Assembly: GCF_018812025.1 (NCBI RefSeq)
Contig: NC_063057.1
Span: 17,133,638 to 17,197,637, forward strand
DNA: 64,000 nucleotides
Source: Megalobrama amblycephala
Taxonomy: Eukaryota; Chordata; Actinopteri; Cypriniformes; Xenocyprididae
Direction: 5' to 3'
In this document: positions 1 to 12,411 of the stretch, one piece after another
Layout: every line of letters begins with the position of its first letter
How positions within the stretch are numbered: the first letter of the stretch is position 1
Program-made: the position numbers and the translations under genes
The notes under the pieces: model-generated
The model's database searches: none
What the model was told of the DNA's origin: nothing
The model's input: the letters and a program-made list of their open reading frames with translations, nothing else

Positions 1-2506
1 GCTCCGCCGGGGATAGCTTCTTGGAATAGAAGGCGCATGGATGGAGTTGTGGAGGATCCCCCTGCCGCTGGGACAGTACCGCTCCGACCCCGGTGGAAGA
101 GGCATCTACCTCGACGATGAACTGTCGGTTGGGATCGGGATGGACCAGGATCGGAGCGGACTTGAAGGCGAGTTTCATCTGGTGGAAGGCGTCCGTGGCC
201 GCGGGGTTCCAGGACAGAGACTTGGGCCGGTTACGGAGAAGAGAGGTGAGTGGTGAACTGAGCATGCTGTAGTTGTTGATGAAACGGCGGTAGAAATTAG
301 CAAAGCCCAGGAATCTTTGAAGCTCCTTGATGGTGGTGGGTTGTTTCCATTGAGTGATGGCTTCCACCTTCCCCTGGTCCATCTTCACACCATCGGAATC
401 GATGACATAACCTAGGAACTGGACTGAGGAGGTGTGGAATTCGCATTTTTCCAGTTTTAGGTAGAGTTGGTGTTCACGGAGCTTCTGGAGGACGAGTTTG
501 ACATGGTTCACATGGTCTTCATAACGATGAGAATAGATGAGAATGTCGTCGATGTATACGATGACGAACTTGTTCAGATAATCCCGGAAAACTTCATTCA
601 TGTAATTCTGGAAAACAGATGGACTATTGGACAGCCCATACGGCATCACCTGGTATTCGTAGTGTCCGGATGGGGTGATGAACGCCGTCTTCCACTCGTC
701 CCCCTTCCGTATGCGAATCAGGTTGTATGCGCTCCTCAAATCCAGTTTTGAGAAAATGGTGGCTCCACGTAGTTGTTCCAGGGCAGCTGGGACCAGAGGA
801 AGGGGATAGCTGAACTTAACTGTCTGTGAATTGAGATGGCGATAGTCGATACACGGCCGCAAGCCTCCGTCCTTTTTGGCCACGAAGAAGAAACTCGACG
901 CGGCAGGGGAAGTCGATGGTCGTATGAACTCCTGCTGAAGAGCTTCTTGGACGTACTCCTCCATGGCCTTCTGCTCCGGGATGGACAAGGGGTATACTCT
1001 TCCCTTAGGTAACGTAGCCCCAGACAGGAGGTCGATGGCGCAGTCCCATGGCCGATGAGGTGGAAGTTGAGTCGCCAACCGCTTACTGAAGACATCCTGG
1101 AACGCCCGATAAGCTGAAGGAATGGTTACTTGGACTTGGGTTTCTGGACTTTCAACTGAGGTAGATTGGATCGGTAGAGATGAATTTCTGGATGAAGAGG
1201 ATGATTGAAGAACTTTTACAGGTAAGGTGATGCAATGTTCATGGCAGTTCTTACCCCACTTGAGGATTTCACCAGTTGGCCAATGGATGTGAGGTTGGTG
1301 TTGGTTTAACCATGGGCGTCCCAGGATAATGTCAGCGGTTGACTCCTCCAGCACCATAAATGTGATGTCCTCCACATGCAAGTGACCGACGCGAAGGATG
1401 AGTGTGGGGGAGAAGTAACGGACATGACCTCGGCCCAGCGGTTTTCCCTGTATGGTCGTTATTTTCAGGTCGACGGGGCTGCGTTGACATTTGGCATTCA
1501 GGAGATTGAGGGTTTGTAGGCTGATGAAGTTCCCCGCCGACCCGGAGTCGAGGAGGGCTTGTACTGAAACAGAAGATTGACAATGTCTTAGGTTCACCCA
1601 GGTTTTAGTTAAACGTGCTGTTTGAGGAGGTAATTGGATGGTACTCACCGCTGGACGAGGAGGTCGAACTGGACAGGTGGGTAGTTGATGTCCGTCTCCC
1701 CCACAATACAAGCACAACCTTGAGTTGATGCGGCGTTGTCGTTCTGAGGTGGTGAGATGGTATGTATCAACTTGCATGGGTTCAGGTGCTGGAGGCGCGA
1801 CAGATGGTGAGACGGGCGGAGGATTTACAGCGGGAGCAGTGTGGCTGCAAGCAGCAAGTCGTTGGGAGACCCGGATGTTTTTTTGGATCAAACTTTCTAA
1901 TCCCAGGGAATCTTCATATACCACAATCAATTGCTGGACTTCTTTGCGCAATCCATGGCGAAAAGCTGTGAGGAGAGCAGTTTCATTCCAGCCGCTGATA
2001 TAGGCGAGGGTGCGGAAGCGCACAGCATATGAACTCACGGTCTCGTTCCTTTCTTGTCGAATGTTGAATAACTGATCGTGAACGGACAAGTCAGCTGTCT
2101 GCTGGCCGAAGACTTCCTTTATCTGGGAACAGAAGGAGGACACGGAACCAAGGATCGCAGAATTGGCTTCCCATAACGATTGGGCCCATTGCAGGGCTTT
2201 ACCTGATAATAGATTTATGATGAACGCCACCCGGCTTCTTTCAGTGGTGAACAGATGAGCATTGGCTTCCAGGTAAAGAGAGCATTGTAGTAGGAACCCG
2301 CTGCAATCCTCCGCCGCGCCGCTGTATGTCGCTGGTTTGGCCATGGGACTCGCAGGGGCAGCTGAAGAAGTGAGCGGTGGAGTAGGTGTTGGTGAGGACG
2401 GTGCGGTGGTTGTGGTATTTTGAAGGAGTGAGGACCGTACAGCATTGACCAGTTCCAGGAAGGGGTCCGTGGTGCGGTCCCCGCCTGTGTCTGAAGAGCT
2501 CTGCAT
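1..2506 (-). CDS. Ty3/chromovirus-like gag-pol polyprotein, 5' part, open to the window edge
   Basis: One continuous frame starts at the ATG at 2506-2504 and stays open for at least 835 codons, leaving the window at base 1. In order it shows a Gag capsid-type region (about residues 1-250), a CCHC zinc knuckle (C265-x2-C268-x4-H273-x4-C278), an aspartic protease active site DSG at 320-322, reverse transcriptase with YIDD at 651-654, and the start of RNase H (D801 in an EVDAS context). Gag and Pol share one frame with no stop or frameshift, as described for Tf1/sushi-like vertebrate elements. I checked that the frame agrees at the knuckle, protease, RT box and RNase H. The integrase and any chromodomain would lie outside the window. 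The start follows the LTR and primer site by a few bases. The second element at 48.7-53.4 kb is a decayed relative. Whether the copy is functional cannot be judged without its 3' end. Confidence 0.9.
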   Translation of the reverse strand, partial: MQSSSDTGGDRTTDPFLELVNAVRSSLLQNTTTTAPSSPTPTPPLTSSAAPASPMAKPATYSGAAEDCSGFLLQCSLYLEANAHLFTTERSRVAFIINLLSGKALQWAQSLWEANSAILGSVSSFCSQIKEVFGQQTADLSVHDQLFNIRQERNETVSSYAVRFRTLAYISGWNETALLTAFRHGLRKEVQQLIVVYEDSLGLESLIQKNIRVSQRLAACSHTAPAVNPPPVSPSVAPPAPEPMQVDTYHLTTSERQRRINSRLCLYCGGDGHQLPTCPVRPPRPAVSTIQLPPQTARLTKTWVNLRHCQSSVSVQALLDSGSAGNFISLQTLNLLNAKCQRSPVDLKITTIQGKPLGRGHVRYFSPTLILRVGHLHVEDITFMVLEESTADIILGRPWLNQHQPHIHWPTGEILKWGKNCHEHCITLPVKVLQSSSSSRNSSLPIQSTSVESPETQVQVTIPSAYRAFQDVFSKRLATQLPPHRPWDCAIDLLSGATLPKGRVYPLSIPEQKAMEEYVQEALQQEFIRPSTSPAASSFFFVAKKDGGLRPCIDYRHLNSQTVKFSYPLPLVPAALEQLRGATIFSKLDLRSAYNLIRIRKGDEWKTAFITPSGHYEYQVMPYGLSNSPSVFQNYMNEVFRDYLNKFVIVYIDDILIYSHRYEDHVNHVKLVLQKLREHQLYLKLEKCEFHTSSVQFLGYVIDSDGVKMDQGKVEAITQWKQPTTIKELQRFLGFANFYRRFINNYSMLSSPLTSLLRNRPKSLSWNPAATDAFHQMKLAFKSAPILVHPDPNRQFIVEVDASSTGVGAVLSQRQGDPPQLHPCAFYSKKLSPAE

Positions 2507-2508
2507 CA

Positions 2509-2520
2509 GGTCTGGTCTTC
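2509..2520 (-). other. Self-primer binding site of the Ty3 element
   Basis: Immediately after the LTR the minus strand reads GAAGACCAGACC instead of a sequence matching a tRNA 3' end. Its AGACCAGAC is the exact reverse complement of GTCTGGTCT at 2792-2784 in the LTR, about 30 bp after the TATA box. Self-priming by the 5' end of the mRNA is known for Tf1 and proposed for sushi-like elements; its use here is inferred. Confidence 0.7.
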
Positions 2521-2928
2521 TGTCAGACACAGACGAGGACACAGAAGAGGTAAGTGCAACAGTGTTTATTAACAGAGGTTTCAGACACAGGTGATGACAC
2601 AGGTAGAGAATCTTGACACGTAGAACGGACAATGGGAATCACAATGATAACTTTCCTTGGCAGATGACGACGGAGACACAGATGATGACGGAGGACTCAG
2701 GACCGGGGATGAAGATGATGGAGACAATAGCAGGTACAATGTTCAGGTAAGAGAAGATCAGGAGACGTGTAGGGATCGGTGCAAGACCAGACAATGAGTG
2801 AGTGGAACTGGTGTGCTTATATGGGGCTCTGGTGATGATGCGCAGGTGTTCAGTATTCCGGTGATTGTGAACGAGTGCGCGTGGCTTAAGTGTCCGTGTC
2901 TGAAGGTGCAGGTTGTGTGGCCGTGACA
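2521..2928 (-). repeat. 5' LTR of the minus-strand Ty3 element
   Basis: Read on the minus strand, the 408 bp LTR begins TGTCACGG at 2928 and ends GTCTGACA at 2521, directly before the primer site and gag. A TATA-type box (CATATAAG, around 2817-2824) lies about 30 bp before GTCTGGTCT (2792-2784), which fits a transcript start there. The flanking host sequence ATAAG (2929-2933) is a candidate half of a 5 bp duplication. The partner LTR is outside the window. Confidence 0.85.
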
Positions 2929-4250
2929 ATAAGAAAATTAAAATAAGTGATTAATTATAAATTAAAAATGTAAATTTAGGCATTGCAACATTATAATGTA
3001 CATTATGAAAAATTAATTTAGAGATTTGCTAAAGATTTAACACGGTTATTATATTATAGTTTTTAATTATTGTGGAAAAAGTAATCAAAATGAAAAAAAA
3101 AGCATGTACAATATTACAGGATGATATAGTCAGTAATAATCAGCCAGTAGCCAACATGGTACAGATATGTCATGGTTCCCTATAATTTTCAGGGTATGTA
3201 TCACTGTTCAGGGAGAGAACAGCAAGAGTTTCTTTTTTTCCATATGTGCATGGGGTCATCAGGAGTTCATAGTTCGCCCCCCAGGATGTGAGCTACAGAG
3301 CGGGCAGGTAGGGTAAACGCTGCACTATCCACAGATTAACTGATCTCAGTCGTCGCTTAGCAACACAACACTATCTATTCACAGCCACGGGAGTCGCCCG
3401 AGTTAGCCCAACTCTGAAGCTGAAGAGGACATGCTCTTAAAAGGCAGAAGATGAATGAGTAAGTCAGCAAAAGAGAGAAAGAGCAAGGGAAGCAAAGAGA
3501 GTCAAAAGGAGGATAAAGATTTTTTTTGTGTTGAGAAAATAAATGAAAAAGGTAGCATGCCCTGTCAGGGAGGTTAGGCTACACAACTTGCACTAAATTA
3601 CCTCATTTAACCTTGCAGGCATTGCCAGAGAGAGCACTGTGGTGCATTTACTGACATCAGGGTGTGCGGTGCTGTTATGGAGCCCTCTGTTGGGATTACA
3701 CTGAGTGATGATGGTGGGTTTTATTGCCACTTGGGAACGGTACAATTAGTGGGGGAGGTAGAGATTATGGGGGTAAAATATGAGTGAGAGTTTTGTTTTT
3801 TTCTCTATGATTTCCCTTAATGCTCTGTCCTTTCCATGCTAGATGTCTGTTAGATGGATGATTAGTCAAAGTACTGTAATTCATACTCCCTATATTACTC
3901 TATATTTCACCCCTAACCTTGTATAATCCTGCAGTGTTGAGTAAAATTCACAATTGATCATTTAAATGTATTTCAATTCAGTTGGAATTTGATTTGAATT
4001 GAATTGACCACGCCCTACAGGAAGCTGAAATTGGGTTTTTATTGAAAAGGAATTTCAAATTGTAATGAGTGTTCTTCCAAGGAAGATTTTGAGTGTCATG
4101 TCAATAAATAAAGCTTTCATTTAAAAGCATAAATAAAAACATCCATCAAATGAAAGATTTGTTCATTAATATGAAACTCGTTGTCCTCTAAATTCTTCCA
4201 TCTTGTTCTATAAAAATTCATTCATTAATTATAGTGAAATATAGGGTACA
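2929..4250. other. AT-rich DNA without a recognised gene
   Basis: I see no long open frame with recognisable protein content and no clear repeat. A pyrimidine-rich acceptor-like sequence ends near 3619, but the DNA after it carries no convincing exon. The stretch around 3950-4020 has short AATTGAATT-type repeats. Confidence 0.5.
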
Positions 4251-4540
4251 CAGGTTCAAAAGTTTGGGCTGGTTAGATTTGATGTTTTAAGTCTCAAGGC
4301 TGCATTTATTTGGTTAAAAATACAGTCAAAACAGTAATATTGTGAAATATTATTATAAATGTTTTCTATTTTATTTCTATTTTGTCATTTATTCCTGTGA
4401 TGGCAAAGCTGAATTTATCAGCATCATTACTCCAGTCTTCAGTGTCACATGATCATTCAGAAATTATTCTAAAAATGCTGATTTGCTGCTCAAGAAACAT
4501 TCTTATTATTATCAATGTTGAAAACAGTTGTGATTATATT
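4251..4540 (+). repeat. Cyprinid dispersed repeat, copy a
   Basis: The block starts at a TTCAAAAGTTTGGG-type end and carries the landmarks GCTGCATTTATTTG, ACTCCAGTCTTCAGTG and TGCTGATTTGCTGCTC. The same ordered landmarks recur at 22860-23128 (reversed), 35668-35890, 37110-37210 and 40110-40400. I know this sequence as very common in cyprinid DNA but cannot assign its class with confidence. No coding content. Confidence 0.7.
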
Positions 4541-7500
4541 ATATTCACAACTCTGCAGCCTCAATCTGATACAGTTTTACAAATATCTCCTCAGGGTATA
4601 GTAGATGCAGTACATTTAGTTTCATAGTTCAGATTGTTATACTACTATCAACATCATAAATTATAAATGCAGACATGGAAAGAATAAACAGGACTTTGAG
4701 AGCTGACATTGTTCATCATAACCTGAATAGTGATTCTGATGATAATAATAAGTACAGCATATATTTAGGCCTGGAGTGTTGCTTTAATTTTTAACACAGT
4801 CATTTGGCAGGCCAGATCAGCCTCATGCTCTGTCTCTGTCCTAGTAACTAATGATTTTGTGTTAATATTTAATAATGGCCTAATAATTTCTTTTATTAGC
4901 TCTTTAGGTGTGGGTCCATTTAGGAAAAGTTTTGAAAGAAGAATATCGACTTTATTAGATAAAATGATGCAGTTTTGTTTTAGATCTTTCCTATAGTCTC
5001 AGCCATGTATACAGATGCCACAATCAACCGCTCCAGACAAGTCGGCACGCCTGCCATTTTGGAACAGTCAATGTGTTGTCACTCACAGTAAGAATCAATG
5101 ATGCCACAACATTATGCTTCTGGTTGTGAAACCACCGAGATTTAATTTCCCAAGGAAATTGGATTAGTTTTCACAGGCGAGAATGTGTTGGTTTGTGTTT
5201 TTATACGTATTAACTCAATATTACAGGTTTTTACACTATGAAAACTTTTTAATGTCACGTTAGCTGATGCCTTCATCTTGTTGTATTGTGTTGGTAGCAA
5301 AACCATCTGTTAATGGTCAATTGCAGATATAGATAATCATACATCTGTCTAACTACGGTTGCAGATACACAGTCAACACGCTCTCGAGATTGGCTTTGAC
5401 CGTTCCAATATGGTGGATGACTTCGGCCCATAGAAACAGCTGCTAATGAGGCATCTATAATATTTATGGTCTGAGCCACATCATGCCCACAGACCATTGG
5501 CTGAAGGTCTGATGCAAAAGGCACACAAAATGGGGAACACTTTGAAATTTTCGAAGTTGTCATCTGATTTGGTTTTCTGTGTGTCGCGTTCTACTTGGAA
5601 ACAAAGCCGCCGTGACACCAAACCCCCTCTTGGAAGAGGAAAGCTGTTATTTTTACAACTGTGACAATAAGAGCGTATCAGGATCAACTAAACTTTCTTA
5701 AATGAATAATTTATTGGATGGACATTGGTCATCGTAGGGACATCGACTTTACATTCTCAAACTGTGATTAGTTGCTTTACATGTCGGTCAGACATCCTCT
5801 GGGCGGTCCTTGGCCAATGAAAGCTGCGATGGAGTCCAGTCTGAAGGTCTGGCTGCGCTAGCCTAGATCTTTCCCCAAAATAATATCAATTGTGGCCATC
5901 TATGTGGGGCACCATGTGTCACCCCAAATAACTTTAATCCCCCCTTGAATCAAGACCCCAATCTGATTCTGTAAGCAGGTCTGAGCTAACTGGGTTGCTC
6001 TCCAACACATAAGGGTTTTGTTGTTTAAATATTAAATATCAGGAGAAATTCAATCTGCTTCTTGGTGTTTCATATTTTCGCTTTATATGACAAAAAAAAA
6101 GAAAGAAAAGAAAATTGGAAAATGCATGGAAAAACATTTTTATCCAAAGGCAATGTCAATGTTTGGACATGAACTGACTTGCGTGCCAAAAACACGAGTT
6201 GGGTACGATGACGGGCATCTCTGTCCTTTTACTTGGCCACCATTTTTGGCCTCAGGATTGTAGTATAATCTGTCAAATATATCCTTACAAAAACATTATT
6301 TAAAAAAAATGTTTGCATTTCACAATATTTATAATCACAGGATACTGTATTTATGCAACACATTTTCTCTTAATTCAATTTGAAATTAAATGAATATTCA
6401 AGGAATGATGTGCAAAAATCAAGCCTTTCCTCCACTCATGGTTTGCCAAATGTAGATTATTAATTAATCTGTCCCATGGAGATTGTTTCCAAGGCAACTG
6501 AGGACATCTACTGTACATATTAACGGATTCCCATAAGTTACATAAGAGTTTGGGAGTGTTAACTGACAGGTTTGTTGCCAGATATGCATGTGACATACAA
6601 ATGCATGGTTACCTCAAATGTTTTTTGTAATCTTTTCATTCATGAGATCCTAATAACCTTGAAGATTTCCTGATAAAAATATTCACAACTTGTGCCAAAA
6701 AAAAAAAAAAAAAAAAACTATTTGCAATTTGGCAGCGCAGGTTTCCCTTGTTAGGCCGGATCGTTTTCAGAGAGTACAGATGGAGCCACATTATGAAGAA
6801 AATCTAGCAGAAATGAAGCTGGCCACCCTGATGTAACCTGGTTGCAGTCAAACAGCTCTAACTGCAATATGGACAACAGAACAAGGCAAGAAAAAAATCT
6901 AATCTTCCTGGCTAATGTTGTGCTGATTCCATTCTGCTTTTGATTCATTTACAATTCACTAAAAAGATTGTAAATGCTGGGGAAACAATATTCATACTGA
7001 AGGAAAAGGCACTTATTAATACTTTGAACTTAAATAACACAGTATGATTTAACTTAACACTACAATGCTTCTCTCATTAGAAAAAAGAAGAAGAAAAAAA
7101 CATGATTGAACATGAAATCAATAGTTTCAAAAGCTGTTGTCTGAATCACACATCTCCTCTAAAGCACTGGCTTTCCATTACACAACAGGTGCCATTACTG
7201 CCACTTTGTCAATATGCAACATTTTTCTGGGTTTCAGAAGATCTTAGTAACAAGAATCACACATACTTTATGCATCATAATTCTCTTTGTATTCACCTGA
7301 TATATTTCAACATTGACAAAACAGTTTTAAACATCACTCAAGTCAATCAGAGTGAAACAATCCTATTTTGAAATTTGATTTGCAATGTCTGACATTCCCA
7401 AACTTTGTTTTAAAAAGCATAGATCTCACTGTATCTGACTGCTGCTCATGTAAGACTGTCTTCATCTGTAAACATCAGTAATCAAGTCTGCTTATTTAAT

Positions 7501-8290
7501 AAGAGCCCAGATTGGCCGGCTGTTTATCCAAGCAGCTGAGGTGTAATTGTGTTACAGTGTCTAATGGCTCACTTCATATGGAGCGTCACATGCCAAGGAA
7601 AAAAAAGCAGCTGGACAGGCAAAGGGAGTGGCAATGCAGGTTTAAAGTCAGATCCAGCCAGCCTGGATCGTCATACTGGTCTAAACAACCTCTGCCACCT
7701 CTATTTGAACATTCCTCAGCTAATGAAACTCAGGGTTTGTTGACCATGGAGAAACATATTGGCCATAAAGAAAGGAACAACACGCCTTTAATTGTCAGCA
7801 GCATGAGGTTTGTGTGTGTGACTCATCAAAGTCAAAGTGAATAGCATCAATGCAGATCTTTGATAAACAAACAGCTCTTCAGATGTCCACATCTGAACCT
7901 TTGAAGAGAGACACACAACACTAATGAAAGAAGGAGAGACAGGCAGGTGTCCCCTGATCAAAGTGGACACCCACAAAATCTCCTTCGTCCTCTGTTGTCT
8001 CTCTCGCTGTCCCTGACAAATCTATTGCGTTATGTAACCGAAATGGGAATAAATCAAGAGGCTACTGTCCTTCAGTGAGTCACAGGCCTGAATCTGCCCC
8101 ACGAGAACACTCTAGATAAACACTTTGAAGAAAAAAAGAATTAAATGCAGCATAATCCAAAACATACTCTGTAGTGTCAAGCATGCAGTGAATCTGTTTT
8201 CATATAATCAATCAAACAACCTTTAAGCTATCAAAACAAACAGGATTCTCATCAATGGTAACTGAAAAGGGTTACCAACATATAATAAAT
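4541..8290. other. Unassigned intergenic DNA
   Basis: No gene, exon series or transposon ends could be supported here. There is a poly(A) run at about 6697-6717 and scattered short frames of up to 110 codons with low-complexity translations and no domain signature. I treat these as chance frames. Confidence 0.5.
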
Positions 8291-9700
8291 ATAGCTGCAA
8301 GCAGCAATTAAGGGGACAAGCCGAATAAGGGCAGAAAAGGAAATATTTGTGGACATCTGTGAACATGAGCTTAGGATAAAGCTGTTTAAATTACATAAGT
8401 TAAAGCACTTATAATAACATGGTTTATAACTTCTGAGCAGTAGGTGGCAATATGACAAAACTCTGCATGCACCCTCAAGTCATGCCTGGAATGACATGTA
8501 CCAAGTTTCGTGTCAATACACAAAACTTTTGCAAAGATACAGCAACATTTCCATTTTGGCGGGCTCGCAGTCAAATTTGTTGACGCAGTATAAAACAATG
8601 GTTGGGTCTATCAAAAATCTAAATTTTTGTCATGAGTGTCTGTAGATGCTACATACCAAATTTCGTACAAATCAGACAAATTTTGTAGGAGGAGTTCGAA
8701 AAAGTAGTTTTTGAATAAAATTCAATATGGCGGACAGCAAGTATGGTAGAATATGGCAAATTTGGTATCGTAGGACTCGGCAGAAGCCAACAAATCTAAT
8801 GATGTAAGATAAATGACAATATGTTGAATTTTTCATATGTTATATGTATTTTCATAAATTTCATTATATCTCTTGACCACTAGGGTGCAATGACCTAAAA
8901 CTTTACAGAGTTTTGTAACGATACTTTCATGTGTTTGTAAAACACAGCATTTTATGCCAAAATTCAAAATGGCTGACGTCCAAAATGGCCGACCAAAGAA
9001 AACTGGATATTGTTCAACTCGGCATGCATCAAGGAATTTAAGGATATCCTCATGAATTTAGGACAAGGCATTCAAAAGTTATAAGCCAAAATAGACATTT
9101 TTTCCTATCTCGAAAAATGTGACGATGCTGTGCATGTACCCACCAGTCATGCCTGTAATGACATATACCAAGTTTGGTGTCAATACACCAAATTATTGTG
9201 AAGATACAGCATCAAATCCATTTTTGCATGCTAGCTCAAATACAAGAAAGGATTGGCCGATAAAAAATCTTTTAACTTTTTGCCTGGAGTGTGAGTAGAT
9301 ACTACTAATTTGTGCAAATTGGACAAATGCTCTATGAGGAGTTTGAAAATTCAAAATGGTTCAGAAATTTTCATGATGGAAATGACATCATAGGGTGCAT
9401 TCAAATCAGCATGAGCCATGGAATCAGAGGGAAAAAAAATGTCTCAAGGACTTAAAAGTCAAAAGTTATGACCATAAACATGAGTGAATCTTTGAACTGT
9501 TGGTGGCGCTAGAGGGTTTGAGGTAGAGACCCCAAATTTGCTGTGGTAATATTTCAGACTCTTCTATCTGTGCCAAATTTCCTAACTTTTTACCATACGG
9601 TTCTATGGGCTGCCATAGACTCTAGAGCAGAATAATAATAATAAGAAGAAAACTAACAATTTCAATAGGGGTCTTCGCCCCTTCGGGGCTTGACCGCTAA
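8291..9700. repeat. 1.4 kb dispersed repeat with terminal hairpins, possibly Helitron-like
   Basis: The left end reads TAGCTGCAAGCAGC, a small hairpin. The right end has a perfect GCCCC-TTC-GGGGC hairpin (9677-9689), then 7 nt, then CTAA followed by T. A 3' hairpin shortly before CTRR with a T following is the Helitron 3' signature, but the left end does not begin with the expected TC, so the class is uncertain. Internally, two diverged copies of a roughly 650-665 bp unit can be aligned (8461-8717 against 9126-9360, for example CATGCCTGGAATGACAT and CATGCCTGTAATGACAT). No protein is encoded. Confidence 0.6.
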
Positions 9701-12331
9701 TTACAACAAGAACATCAACTGAAAATACACCCCAAATGTATCCGAAACATATGCAATAAACACATACTAATAACAAGAATTAAAAGCTAAAATTGCAGTG
9801 CATTATGGGAAATCGGTTGCTTCATCTGATGCCACAATTTATTGCTGAATTTATAACCACTAGCATACTATTTATACTGTATTTATCATATCGTTATATA
9901 TCAGAAATAGTATGAATATTAAGATAGTATGCGATTCTGAATTTAGCACATCCCTGTATACAAATATGTCAACTTCCCGACTACCATATATAGTAGGCAA
10001 AAAACAGAGCATGAAAATAGTAAAAAACAGAAAAAAAACAGAATGAAAAGTACCTGGATGTTCTATTACTTCCGGTGAGATTCTGAAGTGTGCATCTGAT
10101 GGTCACTTTACTATCCCATGAGGCCACAGGAGAGAAGTTGTCAATGTTGTAGGTTACATGAAAATTTCATTTGTAGTACACACATTCGTAGTGTATAGAA
10201 CATACTTTTTTAATGGTTGCGAAGTTCATTTTGCTTCAAATGTAGTACCTACTCAATTTCTGATGCACCTTATGTATGTAAATGCTAAGGCTTCTAGCTA
10301 CACTTCTACATGAACACAATTTATAAAAAGGAAAATACTCTCACCATTGCCGCAAAGGGCACTATAGTTGACATTTGCATAAAATGTCTTTTTCTAGGGT
10401 CAGTTTTTTTCCATCAGGTCAACTGCTTTCACAGTGGAGCAACAGTTTGAAGAAATCCTTGCTGAAAATGTTAAAGTCAGTTAATCTTATCTTTAAACAT
10501 TAGGGCATAAATGTTTATAGCTAGCTTAGGTTTAGTAACACAGACATTTGAAGCAAACTCTATCGCCCCCTTTAGTACGGGAGTAATGACAGTACAACAG
10601 GACTGTGCATTTGCAATAAGTTTCTACTTCTGTAGCATATGTTTTTACGGCCTAATATAAAGGAGAAACGTCAAACATGTAACTGGACCATGTTAAACAA
10701 ACACTTTGACATTTGATGACATTCATAAAATACAGTTTTAAGACTCCAGTTCCGCTCCTCCAGTCAGGACACACACAATACGGCTGACTGTTTCAGCTCT
10801 TGATTGTAGACAGATGTCTGTATCTCGCAGCTCTCAACAACAGATGTGCCTCGTCTGGCAGACACCAGCAGAGGAAGCTCAGGATCACAGATCTTACGCT
10901 ATAAAGATCACAGCATCTCATTGCGAGATAAATGTCCCATACGACAAGGGACTTTGTTGGATTACACCACGAAACAGTTGTGGTTATACAGCACAAAACA
11001 ATTTTCTGCATGACAATGGATGAATATAACATGGAAAGAGACAAGATTTGTTTGAGACTGAATCACTGTCTTGCATAAGCAGCAATCTCCCTCTGGCTGT
11101 CTTGGGTATGTGTCATAGACATATTGAGACAACACACATATAAACGCTCATCTCTCTATCTTTCCCATGAGATTTAGAGTGCATTGAGCAATAACATTTT
11201 TAATCTAGGGCTGAAAAGTTTTTATTCAGACACAAGCCTCATCTGAGGTTAAGGGACACTTATTAAGTCTTACTTTGGATTAAAAGCTCTCAAACGTCAT
11301 TCCTCATCATGGAAGACTTTGATGGTGACAGATGGTGTCGCACTCCAGCTGCAGACGCAGCATATAAACAAGAGGAGCTCGCTGGGCCACAGCAGGTGGA
11401 GAGAGAGGTGTGATCCATCATGGCGGCCTGGCAGTCTGATGCCCCGCCGAGGTACTCACACACTGCACATCTGTCACAGTTTGGGAACACCGCAGCAGCT
11501 CCTGGACCTGGCAGACCCAGTGTGCCAACCAACACCTGTCTGCTGGAGGAAACCTCTGTCACCTGTCCTCAGACATGTGAAACTTTGGGCCGAGGTGGGA
11601 ACAGCAAGCCAAATAACCAATGAATTGTCAGGTTTCACCGGTTAACAGCTAGTTTACATGAGATATACAGTGAATATACAATAAAAATCTTGTTTCTAGG
11701 AAGGATTGAGCAATAAAGGATCCTCCATGTTCAATACAACTTGATTGCTACAGAAATAAGCCGTTTTAACTTTACATTAATGTATTCAGATTTAGGTTGA
11801 AGACATTTTTCTCCATTGCCTTTGATGTTGTTTTACATTTTACAGCACTTTGGTACAACATTTGTAGTTCTTAAAAGTAGTTTATAAATAAACTTGAACT
11901 TTAAAGTTAATTTCAACCAGACTTAATGATATACAAATTCAGAATCGCCATTTGAACTCATCCCTCAGTATGTAAAAACAAGCAAAAATTATGTGTACAA
12001 TAACATATTTACAATGGAAGTCTTAAACCAGCCTAAGTTTTTGTTTAGTTGGTTTGTTGGCTGGTTTTAGAGCACTTTTACTGGGAGAAACCAGCTAAAC
12101 ACAAGCTTGGTCAGGCTTGGAAACCATCTTAAACCAGCTCAGACCACCAAACAACTTTTGGTTGGCATGTTTTTTTTTTCTTCTCTTCTTCCAGTAGAGA
12201 TTGCACTGGAATCAACATTAAAACCATTTTGAAATTATCACCACAAGGCATGTTAAAATTGGACTTGTGTGACAAAATCTTACTAACCTTGCCTGTGCAA
12301 GTTATATCCAATCAAACCCCTGTCATGACTA
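9701..12331. other. Unassigned intergenic DNA
   Basis: Mostly AT-rich sequence without gene structure. Exceptions are the GC-richer stretch at about 11310-11640 (listed separately) and, at about 12016-12150, repeated AACCAGC/GCTGGTTT motifs that resemble a common cyprinid repeat. A similar motif cluster occurs at about 53490-53600. Confidence 0.5.
11420..11623 (+). other. GC-rich candidate small open frame of unknown status
   Basis: A 67-codon frame starts in the context ATCATGGCGG, close to a good vertebrate start context, within a stretch clearly richer in G+C than its surroundings. The predicted peptide is rich in Pro, Ser, Thr and Gly and has no domain I recognise. Overlapping frames of 108 codons (+, 11319-11645) and 90 codons (-, 11290-11562) show the region is merely poor in stops, so this may be chance. 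It could instead be part of an unrecognised first exon; no clear donor site was found. Confidence 0.2.
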
Positions 12332-12409
12332 CACTCTAAAAAATGCTGGGTTAAAAAAATGGACAAACCCAGCGATTGGGTTGTTTTAACCCAACATTTT
12401 TTTAGAGTG
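12332..12409. mobile_element. 78 bp palindromic MITE with TA duplication
   Basis: The ends CACTCTAAAAAATGCTGGG and its near-perfect inverted copy at the right (through TTTAGAGTG) fold into a hairpin over almost the full length. TA flanks both sides (12330-12331 and 12410-12411). It is too small to encode anything; the mobilising family is unknown. Confidence 0.75.
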
Positions 12410-12411
12410 TA

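Noticed and set aside
736..1095. 119-codon minus-strand frame
   Set aside because: It is an out-of-frame reading of the RT region of the open gag-pol frame.
3619..3730. Exon-like stretch after CCTTGCAG
   Set aside because: No donor that would leave an open frame and no recognisable protein.
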